Shown: positions 47,784 through 58,370, numbered from the stretch's first letter. The stretch: DNA of 64,000 nt from Alphaproteobacteria bacterium (GCA_015062545.1 SUUL01000003.1:1-64000), one strand, 5' to 3'. Notes: generated from the sequence alone by a model not told the origin. Translations and numbers: made by a program.

Positions 47784-50700
47784 TTAGAATTTGGCACGCA
47801 ATTTGAACATACCTGTTTGAGATGTATAATCTTCGTGTAAATCCAAATCATACATTACAGATAATTCAACGCCCTTGTAATTGGCTGTTAACCCAATTCC
47901 AAATTCACCACCCAGACGACTCAAGCGTTCACCACCAACCTGATATGATGCGCCACCTGGCATCATAACTGTTGATACGCTTTCATCACTCAACAGGTCA
48001 TACGTAACCGCCGCATGCAGTGTTGGTTGTAACTGTAATGCCCAATCATTCTGAATCGCAAAGGCATAGTTAACACCCGCCACACCCGTCAAGAAATCTG
48101 TATCCATCGCCTTGACATCATGCAAACCATTGTTATAACCGTCCTGTGCGATATGCAGGTAACGTACCCCCATATCTGTTGTGATACCTGTTCCAAACGC
48201 ATAACCTGTCATAACCTGTGCGCCATACGAATCAACATCGTATGAATTTGACACTGGCACACCAAATACAGTTGTCGCTTCGGTATATTCAGACATGCCG
48301 TATGTCAATGTACCGTTCACGAACCATTTGTTTGGCATATACTGGCCATACAGGAACAATGTTTTGCTGTCAATATCTGTATGACGTGCATTTGCATGTA
48401 CATCAGAACTGTTGATTGCCAACCCACCACCAAGTGTATATTTATTGTCAATCAATGTATCTGCCCCCAATGCCATACCGCGTGTATATCCATGGAATTG
48501 GTCTGCATACTTTGACTTATTAAACAATCCCTGAATCCAGAAACCATTTTCTTGACTGCGCACATCGCCACCAGAACGCCCCACTGCCGGCATTGGTGCG
48601 GACATACGTCCAGATGCCAATGACAAGACCTGATTCTGAACAGAAGTCGCCGCGGCCTGTGCCACAGGTTTATCTGTTGGGTTCAACTTGGACGTTTCAC
48701 GTTCCACCAACGCAACATCACCAGAATTCAACGCCTGTTGTGCCGCCAAAGAAACTTGGTGCAACTGAACATTACCGGAATTTGCCAATCCCGACACAAC
48801 ACCCGATGCCTGTTCTGAAAGTCCCGTTTCCTGTGCAATGGATGCAACATCTTTGGTTGTAATCACAATGCCATTTTCTGTAACATCGGCAACTTCGTAT
48901 ATCTTGCCCACAGATATCTGTTCTGCTTTTACGATTGCACCGTTCAAGATATTATAAGTACCTACTGCGCCAACATTGATTGTAAACAACGCGTCATCAC
49001 CAACGTTTACATCACCAATAAAGTGACCATATCCATTACCACGCTGATTATTCAACACAGACAGTGTTACATTCCCCTGAATATCAATGAAATTCTGACG
49101 AATTGTCGTTGTTCCGATATTCAGCTTTGCCCCCTGCGCCAATGTCAAGGTTCCTGTACCGGTCACGCCACCACCCAATGTTGTTTCGCCGCCTGCGATA
49201 TTCAATGTTCCCAAATTATGAATATCATTCAAGCCACGATATTTTCCAGCATAGTTATCAGTAAATTCATTTATACCTGATAACACCACTGTACCACCAG
49301 CGCCATTATAAATCGCACCGCCTTGGCTGCTTGCACCGTTACCACCAAAGGTCACATTATTCAAACGAATTGTCGCATAATTTTCGCCACGATCCCCCAG
49401 TCCTTCGTTATAAATCGCGCCACCTTCATTTGCTTCATTTGCAAAGAATTTTGTATCTGTTACATAGGCATGATCAACAACTTCTTGGCTGTTATAGAAT
49501 GCGGTATAAATCGCACCACCCTTGGTTGCTGCAACATTCTCGCGGAAAGTACTGTTTTTAATATCTAACTTTGCCGCAGAATTGTCACCTTTGTCCGGAC
49601 TACGCGTTGCAATCGCACCACCAACACCAGCGGATTTATTAGATATAAACATGCCATTATCCAGTACTGCCTGCGCTTCGGAACCAAAGAACAACGCACC
49701 TGCACCATCATTAAAGTTTTCAAACTCACCTGTGGTATAATTATTCTCAAACAACAAATTGGTCAATGTTGTATTTTTACCAAAGATACCCAGCGCACCA
49801 ATATCCGATGCCCAGTTCCCTTCAAATTCAACATTTTCAATATTTGTGGTCAATGCATGTTTGGACACATAAACCGCACCACCTGTCAATGCATGATTTT
49901 CAGAAAATTCTGCATATTCATCCGATGCCCCACTGATATCAACCAGATCACCGCGCGCAAAGATTGCACCACCATAGCCATAGTCGCCATCAGCATTTGC
50001 AGTTGCATAGTTTTTACTAAAATCGGTACCGCTGATTTTCAACGTCCCATCAGACCAAATGGCACCACCATCACCATTTCCACCAACAATATAGTTGTTT
50101 TCAAATTCACCACCGTTAATTGTCAGTGTACCAGTATTATAGATTGCACCACCCTCACTGGCGAAATTGTTTTCAAATTCCGCACCATTAATGGTCATAA
50201 CACCGCCATGTCCATGTGTATCATGACGACCATCGTTATAAATCGCGCCACCCTGATTTCCGGCCCTGTTACCATCAAAGATACCCGCAACGGTTACACC
50301 GCGACCATTACCCGATTCGTTATCGCTATAGAACGTGTTATAAATCGCACCACCGTTATTTTCTGCAAAATTGTTTTCAAAAGTTGCAGCAATATCTAAC
50401 TTCGCCAAATTAGAGTTAAAGGCCCCATTAGACGTGTTTTGTGCCAAACGTGTACCAATCGCACCACCATTATGTCCAGATTTGTTATTTCTGAATGTTG
50501 CTTCAGATATTGATGTAATGGCCGTATCAGATCTGGCCCCCAATGCCAATGCACCGCCCCCTATTGGGTCATTATTTGTTGGGATTTTAACAGTATATTC
50601 ACCCTTGTCATCTTTGGAATACATTGCTGTATTATCTTCGAATAAACCACCAACAATTTCCAAAGATTTAAATGCAGAAACCGCACCACCATCTTCGGCA

Positions 50701-51791
50701 TGATTATTTTTGAATGTACCGTTGTTAATCTGTAACAAACCGGTTGAATCTTTGGAACCGCCAATCGCACCACCAGATGTCGCGGCATTATCAACAAAGG
50801 TAGAATCTGTAATTGTTGTTGTACCAACTGTCCATATTGCGCCACCAAATCCACCATCATGGGTTTCGTTACCTTGGAATATTGCGCCCTTGACTTTCAA
50901 TTCGCCATTTGCGGCAACATTTATTGCACCACCATCTTTATTACCCTTGATAATATTATCCATAAAGATAACAGAATCCGATTCGGTCAAGTCTAACTCT
51001 GCATCTGACCCAACCAGAATACGAGAATTATCTTTTACCAAGAAAGCATCTGCATCAATTTTAGATTTTCCATCAGACGCATTATGAATACCATTCAAGA
51101 TATTTGCAGGAACCTTATTATTTACTACATTAAGTGTGGTATCAGACAACAACACATTCTTGGCTGTCAGTTTTGTTCCATCCAACGTCAAATCAACATG
51201 GTTTGTTGCCAACATACCTGCTGTCTTGGTTGCATCACGTTGCGCAAATAAATACAGCCCATACACCATATTTGGCGCTTCTTGTAAAATCTCTGGTCCC
51301 CAACCGTTTTTAGCAAGAATATCCACTACTTCATCATTCCATACAATACCTTTTTCTTTTGCGATATCAATATCGGCATAAGAAACTTCGCCATCTGCCA
51401 AATCTGTATTTGCCCAGTTTGATTCACCAGCCTTTCCCGGGGTTTGCCAGTTATAGGCGAATGCTTCATCGTCCTGCAATTCACGCAAAGTCATATTCAC
51501 AGGTCCAACATAAACATTTGGACGTTCATCTGCCGTGCCAGACAGGTTTACAGAACGACCCACAACATTATAATTTGGGAAATCGTTTCCACGTTTATCC
51601 CCCACCACAGAAACACGACCACCAATTGCAGAATTGTTCGCTGTTTCATACCCCAGATTCAGGTCACCAAAAACCCACGCATTTCCGGATGTATTTGGCA
51701 AATCTGCCATTGCCGGCATAATCGCCAAAGCTGGCAAAATACTGCAGACTTTCATCAGGTCTGCCAAATGTTTAATATTGGACATGGACAT
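47784..51791 (-). CDS. Autotransporter: Pmp-like GGAIYN/FENN passenger plus autotransporter beta-domain
   Basis: Many F..N.A..GGAIYN repeats; C-terminal FWIQGLFNKSKYADQFHGYTRG...MYDLDLHEDYTSQTGMFKLRAKF. Confidence 0.92.
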   Translation of the reverse strand: MSMSNIKHLADLMKVCSILPALAIMPAMADLPNTSGNAWVFGDLNLGYETANNSAIGGRVSVVGDKRGNDFPNYNVVGRSVNLSGTADERPNVYVGPVNMTLRELQDDEAFAYNWQTPGKAGESNWANTDLADGEVSYADIDIAKEKGIVWNDEVVDILAKNGWGPEILQEAPNMVYGLYLFAQRDATKTAGMLATNHVDLTLDGTKLTAKNVLLSDTTLNVVNNKVPANILNGIHNASDGKSKIDADAFLVKDNSRILVGSDAELDLTESDSVIFMDNIIKGNKDGGAINVAANGELKVKGAIFQGNETHDGGFGGAIWTVGTTTITDSTFVDNAATSGGAIGGSKDSTGLLQINNGTFKNNHAEDGGAVSAFKSLEIVGGLFEDNTAMYSKDDKGEYTVKIPTNNDPIGGGALALGARSDTAITSISEATFRNNKSGHNGGAIGTRLAQNTSNGAFNSNLAKLDIAATFENNFAENNGGAIYNTFYSDNESGNGRGVTVAGIFDGNRAGNQGGAIYNDGRHDTHGHGGVMTINGAEFENNFASEGGAIYNTGTLTINGGEFENNYIVGGNGDGGAIWSDGTLKISGTDFSKNYATANADGDYGYGGAIFARGDLVDISGASDEYAEFSENHALTGGAVYVSKHALTTNIENVEFEGNWASDIGALGIFGKNTTLTNLLFENNYTTGEFENFNDGAGALFFGSEAQAVLDNGMFISNKSAGVGGAIATRSPDKGDNSAAKLDIKNSTFRENVAATKGGAIYTAFYNSQEVVDHAYVTDTKFFANEANEGGAIYNEGLGDRGENYATIRLNNVTFGGNGASSQGGAIYNGAGGTVVLSGINEFTDNYAGKYRGLNDIHNLGTLNIAGGETTLGGGVTGTGTLTLAQGAKLNIGTTTIRQNFIDIQGNVTLSVLNNQRGNGYGHFIGDVNVGDDALFTINVGAVGTYNILNGAIVKAEQISVGKIYEVADVTENGIVITTKDVASIAQETGLSEQASGVVSGLANSGNVQLHQVSLAAQQALNSGDVALVERETSKLNPTDKPVAQAAATSVQNQVLSLASGRMSAPMPAVGRSGGDVRSQENGFWIQGLFNKSKYADQFHGYTRGMALGADTLIDNKYTLGGGLAINSSDVHANARHTDIDSKTLFLYGQYMPNKWFVNGTLTYGMSEYTEATTVFGVPVSNSYDVDSYGAQVMTGYAFGTGITTDMGVRYLHIAQDGYNNGLHDVKAMDTDFLTGVAGVNYAFAIQNDWALQLQPTLHAAVTYDLLSDESVSTVMMPGGASYQVGGERLSRLGGEFGIGLTANYKGVELSVMYDLDLHEDYTSQTGMFKLRAKF

Positions 51792-52113
51792 CTCCTTTCT
51801 AAGATTAATTCCTAAACTTATTCGTAGCACATAAATTTTAATAATCAATAAATTTTATTAAGTATTAAAAAAGTGCCGCCAAAGAATTTGGCGGTCGGGT
51901 GGGTTAAGAAAATCATAAACTAGAATGACCCCGCCAGCCTTTGGACAACGCCTGTTTTATAACTGACAGCCCCCCGACCATGCGGGGTTCACGATATAAT
52001 AAAAGGCACCGAACGTGCCGCATATCATATCTGCGGATATTGCATGTGCACCGCACACACTAACTAGTTTATGGACTTTCTTAAGGTCCCGAATCCAAAT
52101 CCCTTTGGGTTCA
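51792..52113 (-). ncRNA. Structured 5' leader B (candidate cis-regulatory RNA)
   Basis: Terminators at 51997-52019 and 51867-51894, closing stem 51893-51899/51973-51979, competing arm 51983-51987, shared cacgatata at 51990-51998. Confidence 0.65.
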
Positions 52114-52119
52114 AAAACA

Positions 52120-52147
52120 ATGATAAATTTATGCAATAAAAAGTCAA
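52120..52147 (-). promoter_or_regulatory. Sigma70-like promoter of leader B
   Basis: TTGACT-N16-TATCAT on the minus strand. Confidence 0.5.
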
Positions 52148-52186
52148 TAAGTTTTTACAAAAAAAATCCCCATCACGGGGATTTTT

Positions 52187-52570
52187 TTAGATTTTTTCTA
52201 CATAATCTATATCTATCTTGGTTTTGAAGATTCCACGATCAACTTCGCCATATAACTTTACGGTATCTGTTGGGGTAATGGTTTGCCCACGCCAATCTTC
52301 ATCATCAATTTCGACCGTAATGGAACCTGTTGCATCTTCAAACAGATAATTATCATCACCCATACGCTGAACAATATTGCCCTTGACAATTACAGGCACA
52401 TCGTCACGCATTTCATTAACCTGCTTTACTGTAACGATTGTTTCATTACCACTAACAAAACCTCCCTTGGCATTGGTTGCAACGGATGCAACGGGTGCCC
52501 CTTCAAAATCCGCAAATGCCGCACCAAATGTCAAAATACCCGCCAATAATGCAAATGAAATTTTTTTCAT
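52187..52570 (-). CDS. YgiW/YdeI (BOF)-family OB-fold periplasmic protein
   Basis: DDVPVIVKGNIVQRMGDDNYLFEDATGSITVEIDDEDWRGQTITPTDTVKLYGEVD. Confidence 0.88.
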   Translation of the reverse strand: MKKISFALLAGILTFGAAFADFEGAPVASVATNAKGGFVSGNETIVTVKQVNEMRDDVPVIVKGNIVQRMGDDNYLFEDATGSITVEIDDEDWRGQTITPTDTVKLYGEVDRGIFKTKIDIDYVEKI

Positions 52571-52689
52571 CGTACAACTCCTTTTGTTCTTGTTTACAAA
52601 CAGATTATAACATATCAAGAACACAATGTGTCCAGGAAAAAATGTACGAAAACAAAAGCAAAAAAATCCCCCAAACGGGGGATATTTAC

Positions 52690-53022
52690 TTATTTATCAA
52701 CAACATCCAAGACTTTTACCTTGAACACAACAGATTTTCCTGCCAGTTCTGGAACGTATTGTTCTGGGAAAGTAATGTTAATATCACGTTCTTCCCCTTC
52801 TGCCATACCAACAACCTGTTCTTCAAAACCTGGCACAAACTGACCACTGCCCAACTTCAATGGGAAATTTTCCGCTGTTCCACCTGGGAATTGAACACCA
52901 TCCAAGTACCCGGCAAAATTAATAACAACTGTATCACCATTTTCTGCGACAACCGTCTTTTCACCACAGCCTGCCAACCCCAATGCCGCACAAATTCCCA
53001 TAACAGATACTACTTTTTTCAT
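52690..53022 (-). CDS. FKBP-type peptidyl-prolyl isomerase, lipoprotein
   Basis: Lipobox [35 protein letters not shown]. Confidence 0.92.
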   Translation of the reverse strand: MKKVVSVMGICAALGLAGCGEKTVVAENGDTVVINFAGYLDGVQFPGGTAENFPLKLGSGQFVPGFEEQVVGMAEGEERDINITFPEQYVPELAGKSVVFKVKVLDVVDK

Positions 53023-53049
53023 TTTTTCACCCTTTGTTTAAGTTTGTTG

Positions 53050-53613
53050 TTATTTGTTGTAAACACACCTAAAACCATATTCGCGCATTGTTGCACCTTC
53101 GGCTTCGATTCTGTAATCAAAATATGGTGTTGGGCGCATTGCATCAAAAGACGGCCTGTCATATACCATTACGATACTGTCTGCATTACGTCCACAAACA
53201 CGTTTCATTTCATAATCTGCCACCGCGGATAACACACTGCGCGAATCGCCATCAATATCCATACCATCTGCATTTTGCATCAAGCGCAAGCGCATTTCAC
53301 GCAAATCAGTATTTCCCAACAGAATCTGCACACGCACCATTGTTCCGCGATATTCCTGCCAACGCGTTTCCATACGTGACGTATTCCAACGATTAGAATT
53401 CTGTTCTTTTTCTGCAGCAGTTTTTGGCTTGTACGAATCGATATTTGCATATTGATTGTCCGCCTGCATAAATTCACTGGTACGTTCATTATACAGTGGT
53501 GCATCTGCCCCACCCTGTGCAAAATCTTTTTCATTATATGGTGTATCTGCATTATTCAAGCATCCCGCCAACAGCACACTTGACAACAAAACAAACAAAA
53601 ATGATTTTTTCAT
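53050..53613 (-). CDS. Lipoprotein of unknown function
   Basis: Lipobox SVLLAGC. Confidence 0.65.
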   Translation of the reverse strand: MKKSFLFVLLSSVLLAGCLNNADTPYNEKDFAQGGADAPLYNERTSEFMQADNQYANIDSYKPKTAAEKEQNSNRWNTSRMETRWQEYRGTMVRVQILLGNTDLREMRLRLMQNADGMDIDGDSRSVLSAVADYEMKRVCGRNADSIVMVYDRPSFDAMRPTPYFDYRIEAEGATMREYGFRCVYNK

Positions 53614-53690
53614 TCTTAATCTCTCTTTTTTTTCATTTTAACAAATAAAGACTTTTGATTCAAGTCACGATTTATGGTAAAATTACTTTG

Positions 53691-54650
53691 ATGTCAAATA
53701 TTGTTCTGGAATCTTTATTAAAACCACTAGAAGAATTCTACAAGCCATCATTTGTAGAAGAAATCGCCATAAATCACGCGGGCCAGGTTTGGATGCGTCT
53801 GCATGGTGCGCGCGTTCCGTGGGTTGCATATAACTCGGAAACATTAAGCAAGCAATACTTGGTTGATTTAATTCATACGGTTGCGAACATATACGAACGT
53901 CCATTCGACCCGGTGCATGGGATACCTGTGGTTTATGCCACATTACCTGGCAATCACCGTTTTACTGCCATTGCGGGCCCCAACGTTCAGTACGATGAAA
54001 ACGATTTAACTGGTGGTGTTGCGATGAACATCCGCGGTGGTGGCGCGCACGAAACCAGTTTTGAGAACTATCATCTAAAGCGCGGGCAACAATTATTAAA
54101 GGTAAAGCCACGTGAAAATATACGTCCCGATGATCCATACGAACGATTAATGACCGCCATCAATGACGGCAGTCCGATATTAATATCTGGTGCGACCGCC
54201 ACAGGTAAGACGACATTTTTGAATCACATGTTAACATTAATTGACCCAAACAGTCGTGTCATTACCGTTGAAGATGCACGTGAAATTCGCGTTCCCCAAC
54301 AAAATCGTGTACATTTTATTTTGTCACGTACAGAACAATCCAATAATTTCAACTATGCGCGCTTGCTGGATTTAGTGGTTCGTATGACCCCAGACGTAAT
54401 TATTGGTGGTGAAATTTCTACGGATAACGCGGCTGTACTGTGGGAAATGTTAGGTACTGGTCACGACCATTTCTATACAACAATTCACGCAGAAAGTGCC
54501 GAAGCAGCCTATGCTGCATTTGCGGACAGAATTTTGCACACCCAACCTGCGTATGACCGTACAGATTTAATGGCAGAAATGCGCAAGAAAATTCGTGTTG
54601 TACAATTATCACGCGATGGTTCTTTACGCGCTGTAACCGAAGTAGTTTAA
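53691..54650 (+). CDS. VirB11-family secretion ATPase
   Basis: Walker A GATATGKTTFLNHML, Asp box VITVEDAREI, GGEISTDNAAVLWEMLGTGHDHFYTTIHAES. Confidence 0.92.
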   Translation: MSNIVLESLLKPLEEFYKPSFVEEIAINHAGQVWMRLHGARVPWVAYNSETLSKQYLVDLIHTVANIYERPFDPVHGIPVVYATLPGNHRFTAIAGPNVQYDENDLTGGVAMNIRGGGAHETSFENYHLKRGQQLLKVKPRENIRPDDPYERLMTAINDGSPILISGATATGKTTFLNHMLTLIDPNSRVITVEDAREIRVPQQNRVHFILSRTEQSNNFNYARLLDLVVRMTPDVIIGGEISTDNAAVLWEMLGTGHDHFYTTIHAESAEAAYAAFADRILHTQPAYDRTDLMAEMRKKIRVVQLSRDGSLRAVTEVV

Positions 54651-54677
54651 TTTAACAAAAAAAGACAGGAGAAAAAA

Positions 54678-54914
54678 ATGGATCCAGAAACAGGCATTGT
54701 CACAGATTCCACATACAGACAACCACAAAGCCCAGCTGTAAAAGAAAGTCTAAAAAAATACAGTGAAGAAAAATTGCTAGATGCAGCCGAACGTGAAGAA
54801 CGCATGCTGAATTCCCCCAGCATATTTGACAAATTTCTAGAAGGAATCGCTGCGATTTCACACAAGATAAAAAACAAAAAAACAACAATTAAAGCACCAG
54901 AAAAAGAACGTTAA
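54678..54914 (+). CDS. Small charged hypothetical protein
   Basis: 78 aa, aggag upstream of ATG, terminator downstream. Confidence 0.6.
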   Translation: MDPETGIVTDSTYRQPQSPAVKESLKKYSEEKLLDAAEREERMLNSPSIFDKFLEGIAAISHKIKNKKTTIKAPEKER

Positions 54915-54943
54915 AAAAACCGCCAAACGGCGGTTTTTTTATT
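54915..54943. terminator. Bidirectional terminator
   Basis: aaaaaaccgccaaacggcggtttttttatt between convergent genes. Confidence 0.8.
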
Positions 54944-56351
54944 TTGCAAAGAATCTGTTATAAACTTTTTCATTTATTTCCAGTGGGTATTCACGCATCA
55001 AGAAGGAATTATAATCATCTTGAACCGCGTTCAAAGAAACGCCCTGTAATTCTTTATTCAGTTCATCCATTTTCTTTGTATCAACCTGTGGCGAAATTGC
55101 TTTTTTAACACTTAACACATAGAAAGCATCTTCACCTGGGACAATAGAATTTGTTCCTGCATCACCACGGAACGCCGCCACCAAGACATCTGTTGGTGCA
55201 CCTTTTGCACGGGAAACTGTTGCCGCCTTGACACCCGCCAATTTCCCATTTTCATTCAAATCCACCAACAATTCATTTGCGCGCAGATATGCCTGTTTTT
55301 TCTGTTCTGATTTCTGCCAATCTGAAATCAAAGATTTTTTTACATCTGCAAAATCTGCCACATGCGCTGGGTTAACTTTATCAACACGAACGAACACAAA
55401 ACCATCTTTGGTTTCAATCATTTCGCTTTCCAGTCCTTCTTCCATATCAAAGATTTTTGCAATCATTGTATCCGTCATCAGTTTATCCACAGGACGACCA
55501 TCGCGATTAAACGCAGGATAAGTCACATATTTTGCCCCATGTTTTTTTGCGGCATCCTGCATAGATTCCCCTGCGATAATGTCATCTTCGACCTTGACTG
55601 CAACCGCATACCCTGCATCATAGCTGTCTGGTTGCATGGTATCTGCGGCAACAAAAACATACGACACAGCACGTGTTTCCGGCACAGTCTTTGGATTTTT
55701 CTTGTAAAATTCCGTCAACTGTTCATCAGACGGCGCGGCCACCTTGAAATCAGAATATTTTACAGTTGCATATTCTATTTCACGTTCACCATATCTGGCA
55801 TCATACGCGGCACGTTTTGCAAATTCTGGCACCGGCACCGGCACAGACATTGCCCCCAACACCATCGAGCGTAAAATTTGATTCCGCAAAACATTCGCAA
55901 AGTCCGCTTCTGAATACCCAGAATTGCTTAACAATCTGTCAAATAACAGTGTTGAAAATTCGCCATTTGATTGGAATTCTGGATAGCTGCGAATTTCACG
56001 TGCGATTCGTTTATCACTGACCACAAACCCCAAATCATCTGCACGATTTTGCACCATCTGTTCTGTTGCCACACTTTGCAAGATTTGTTGATTAAACGCA
56101 TCTTGTGCCGCTGCATCAGTATAAATATTACGTTGTTCTTCGCGTGACATTTGGGCCAACTGGCGCGATTTAGCATTATTAAACTGCTGTGCCGATATTT
56201 CTGCGCCCCCCACAGTCATCAAATTATTATTACCTGCGACCCCGCCAAAAATCCATTCAGCGACACCCCAACCAACAAAAGAAAACGCCAAAATGCCAAT
56301 CATAATTTTGGCAACAGGTTTTTCCGAAGCATTTCTTAAATATTCTAGCAT
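54939..56351 (-). CDS. SurA/PpiD-like (SurA_N) periplasmic folding factor
   Basis: MLEYLRNASEKPVAKIMIGILAFSFVGWGVAEWIFGG anchor, PpiD-like layout. Confidence 0.85.
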   Translation of the reverse strand: MLEYLRNASEKPVAKIMIGILAFSFVGWGVAEWIFGGVAGNNNLMTVGGAEISAQQFNNAKSRQLAQMSREEQRNIYTDAAAQDAFNQQILQSVATEQMVQNRADDLGFVVSDKRIAREIRSYPEFQSNGEFSTLLFDRLLSNSGYSEADFANVLRNQILRSMVLGAMSVPVPVPEFAKRAAYDARYGEREIEYATVKYSDFKVAAPSDEQLTEFYKKNPKTVPETRAVSYVFVAADTMQPDSYDAGYAVAVKVEDDIIAGESMQDAAKKHGAKYVTYPAFNRDGRPVDKLMTDTMIAKIFDMEEGLESEMIETKDGFVFVRVDKVNPAHVADFADVKKSLISDWQKSEQKKQAYLRANELLVDLNENGKLAGVKAATVSRAKGAPTDVLVAAFRGDAGTNSIVPGEDAFYVLSVKKAISPQVDTKKMDELNKELQGVSLNAVQDDYNSFLMREYPLEINEKVYNRFFAK

Positions 56352-56418
56352 TTATTCCCCTTTTGCGTTACCATAGCAAAACGATATAATAAAAATCAAC
56401 GAAAAAAGGAGATTTTCA

Positions 56419-57123
56419 ATGAAAATTATTGCAGGCAACTGGAAGATGAACGGTACATGTGCAAGTCTGGAATCTGTGGTGCACGATTTATCTTCTGTTG
56501 AAACAAATAATAGAATTATTTTGTGCGTACCATATACAATGTTGGGTGTAAAATCTGACAAAATCGCCATTGGTGCCCAAGATGTCAGTGCCCACACCCA
56601 CGGCGCATATACTGGCGAAGTATCTGCATCAATGGTTGCAGACATGGGCGCAAAGTACACAATTATCGGCCACAGTGAATGTCGTCAATACCATGGCGAC
56701 ACCAACGACACCGTTCGTGCCAAGGCTGAACAAGCATTGGCAAATGGCTTGATTCCAATTATATGTGTTGGCGAAACCATGGATGAAAAGCAAGCTGGCA
56801 AAACAATGGAAATTATTGAATCTGGCGTACGTGAATCCATTCCATCAGATGTTAATTCTGACATTATTGTTGCATACGAACCACGTTGGGCGATTGGTGC
56901 GGGTCTGACACCAACATCTGACGAGATTGCCGCGGCGCACACGCTGATTGCGAACACATTAACAGATATGGGATTATCGGGTACCCCGGTATTATATGGC
57001 GCATCCGTCAAGGGATCAAATGCGGCAGAAATCATGTCCATACCAAACGTAGATGGCGTATTGGTTGGTGGTGCATCCTTGAAAAGTGACGATTTCATAC
57101 CTATAATAACCAGTGTTAAATAA
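56419..57123 (+). CDS. tpiA: Triosephosphate isomerase
   Basis: AGNWKMNG, IIGHSECRQYH, VAYEPRWAIGAG, VLYGASVKGSNAAE motifs. Confidence 0.97.
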   Translation: MKIIAGNWKMNGTCASLESVVHDLSSVETNNRIILCVPYTMLGVKSDKIAIGAQDVSAHTHGAYTGEVSASMVADMGAKYTIIGHSECRQYHGDTNDTVRAKAEQALANGLIPIICVGETMDEKQAGKTMEIIESGVRESIPSDVNSDIIVAYEPRWAIGAGLTPTSDEIAAAHTLIANTLTDMGLSGTPVLYGASVKGSNAAEIMSIPNVDGVLVGGASLKSDDFIPIITSVK

Positions 57124-57141
57124 TTATATAGTATTGAAAAA

Positions 57142-57678
57142 ATGGAAAACACAATGAACGAAGACAAAGAAGTAGCCGTGGAATCAGTATCTGTTGAAGA
57201 TGCCACAACATCGGAAACAGTTTCTGGGGACATAAACCCAGAATTAGAAAGTTTGAATACAAAACTGGCTGAAATGAACGATAAATACCTGCGTATGGCG
57301 GCAGAATTGGAAAACACACGCCGCCGTGCGGCATTGGATGCCGAATCGCGCGCCCGCAATCGTGCAATATCTGTTGCAGAAAAGATTTTGCCTGTTATGG
57401 ATGCAGTTGATGCGGCCTTGAAATTATCCCCAGATGATGCGGGCATAAAATCTATGTCCATGGCATTGGAATCTGCATTTGAACAAATCGGTATCACCCG
57501 CATTAAATCTGTGGGCGAACCATTGAACCCGGCGTTGCATAACGCGATTCAGGCGATTGATGCGCCATGCGATGGCGAATCGCGTCCTGCGCCAAACACA
57601 ATTATTCAAGAAATGCAATGTGGATACATGATGGGTGACACAGTATTACGCACCGCCATGGTTGTGGTCTGTAAATAA
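57142..57678 (+). CDS. grpE: GrpE nucleotide exchange factor
   Basis: YLRMAAELENTRRRAA coiled coil and C-terminal NTIIQEMQCGYMMGDTVLRTAMVVV. Confidence 0.95.
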   Translation: MENTMNEDKEVAVESVSVEDATTSETVSGDINPELESLNTKLAEMNDKYLRMAAELENTRRRAALDAESRARNRAISVAEKILPVMDAVDAALKLSPDDAGIKSMSMALESAFEQIGITRIKSVGEPLNPALHNAIQAIDAPCDGESRPAPNTIIQEMQCGYMMGDTVLRTAMVVVCK

Positions 57679-57696
57679 CCAAAAAATTGTAAAATA

Positions 57697-58316
57697 ACTG
57701 CTTCTGTTCCCTGCCCCCTTGTGGGGCGGGTCAGAATTCCCGACAATTTATTGGCGTTGGAATTCTGGGGTGGGGGTAAAAAACAAAGGAAATAAACAGA
57801 ATTTTTGTGAAAAAATTCTGTCATTCTGAACTTGATTCAGAACCCAGGTATTGCGCGCATGCGCGCACAAATAACAAAGATGTATCACCTAGGTTCTGGG
57901 GTCAAGCCCCAGAATGACAATTTTTTTTGTAAAAAAAAATTGTAGTAAGTAATTATGGTAAAAAATATGCTGATATTCCCTGCCCCCTTGTGGGGCGGGT
58001 CAGAATTCCCGGCAATTTATTGACGTTGGAATTCTGGGGTGGGGGTAAAAAACAAAGGAAATAAACAGAATTTTTGTGAAAAAATTCTGTCATTCTGAAC
58101 TTGATTCAGAACCCAGGTATTGCGCGCATGCGCGCACAAATAACAAAGATGTATCACCTAGGTTCTGGGGTCAAGCCCCAGAATGACAATTTTTTTTGTA
58201 AAAAAAAATTGTAGTAAGTAATTATGGTAAAAAATATGCTGATATTCCCTGCCCCCTTGTGGGGCGGGTCAGAATTCCCGGCAATTTATTGACGTTGGAA
58301 TTCTGGGGTGGGGGTA
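57697..58316. repeat. Mosaic palindromic repeat cluster (two near-identical ~250-bp tandem units plus a partial)
   Basis: ctgcccccttgtggggcgggtcagaattcccg.caatttattg.cgttggaattctggggtgggggta occurs three times here. Confidence 0.97.
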
Positions 58317-58370
58317 TTTCCACAATATTTTGTAAAAACGCGAACAAAAATCGCCCAATCGGGCGACTTT

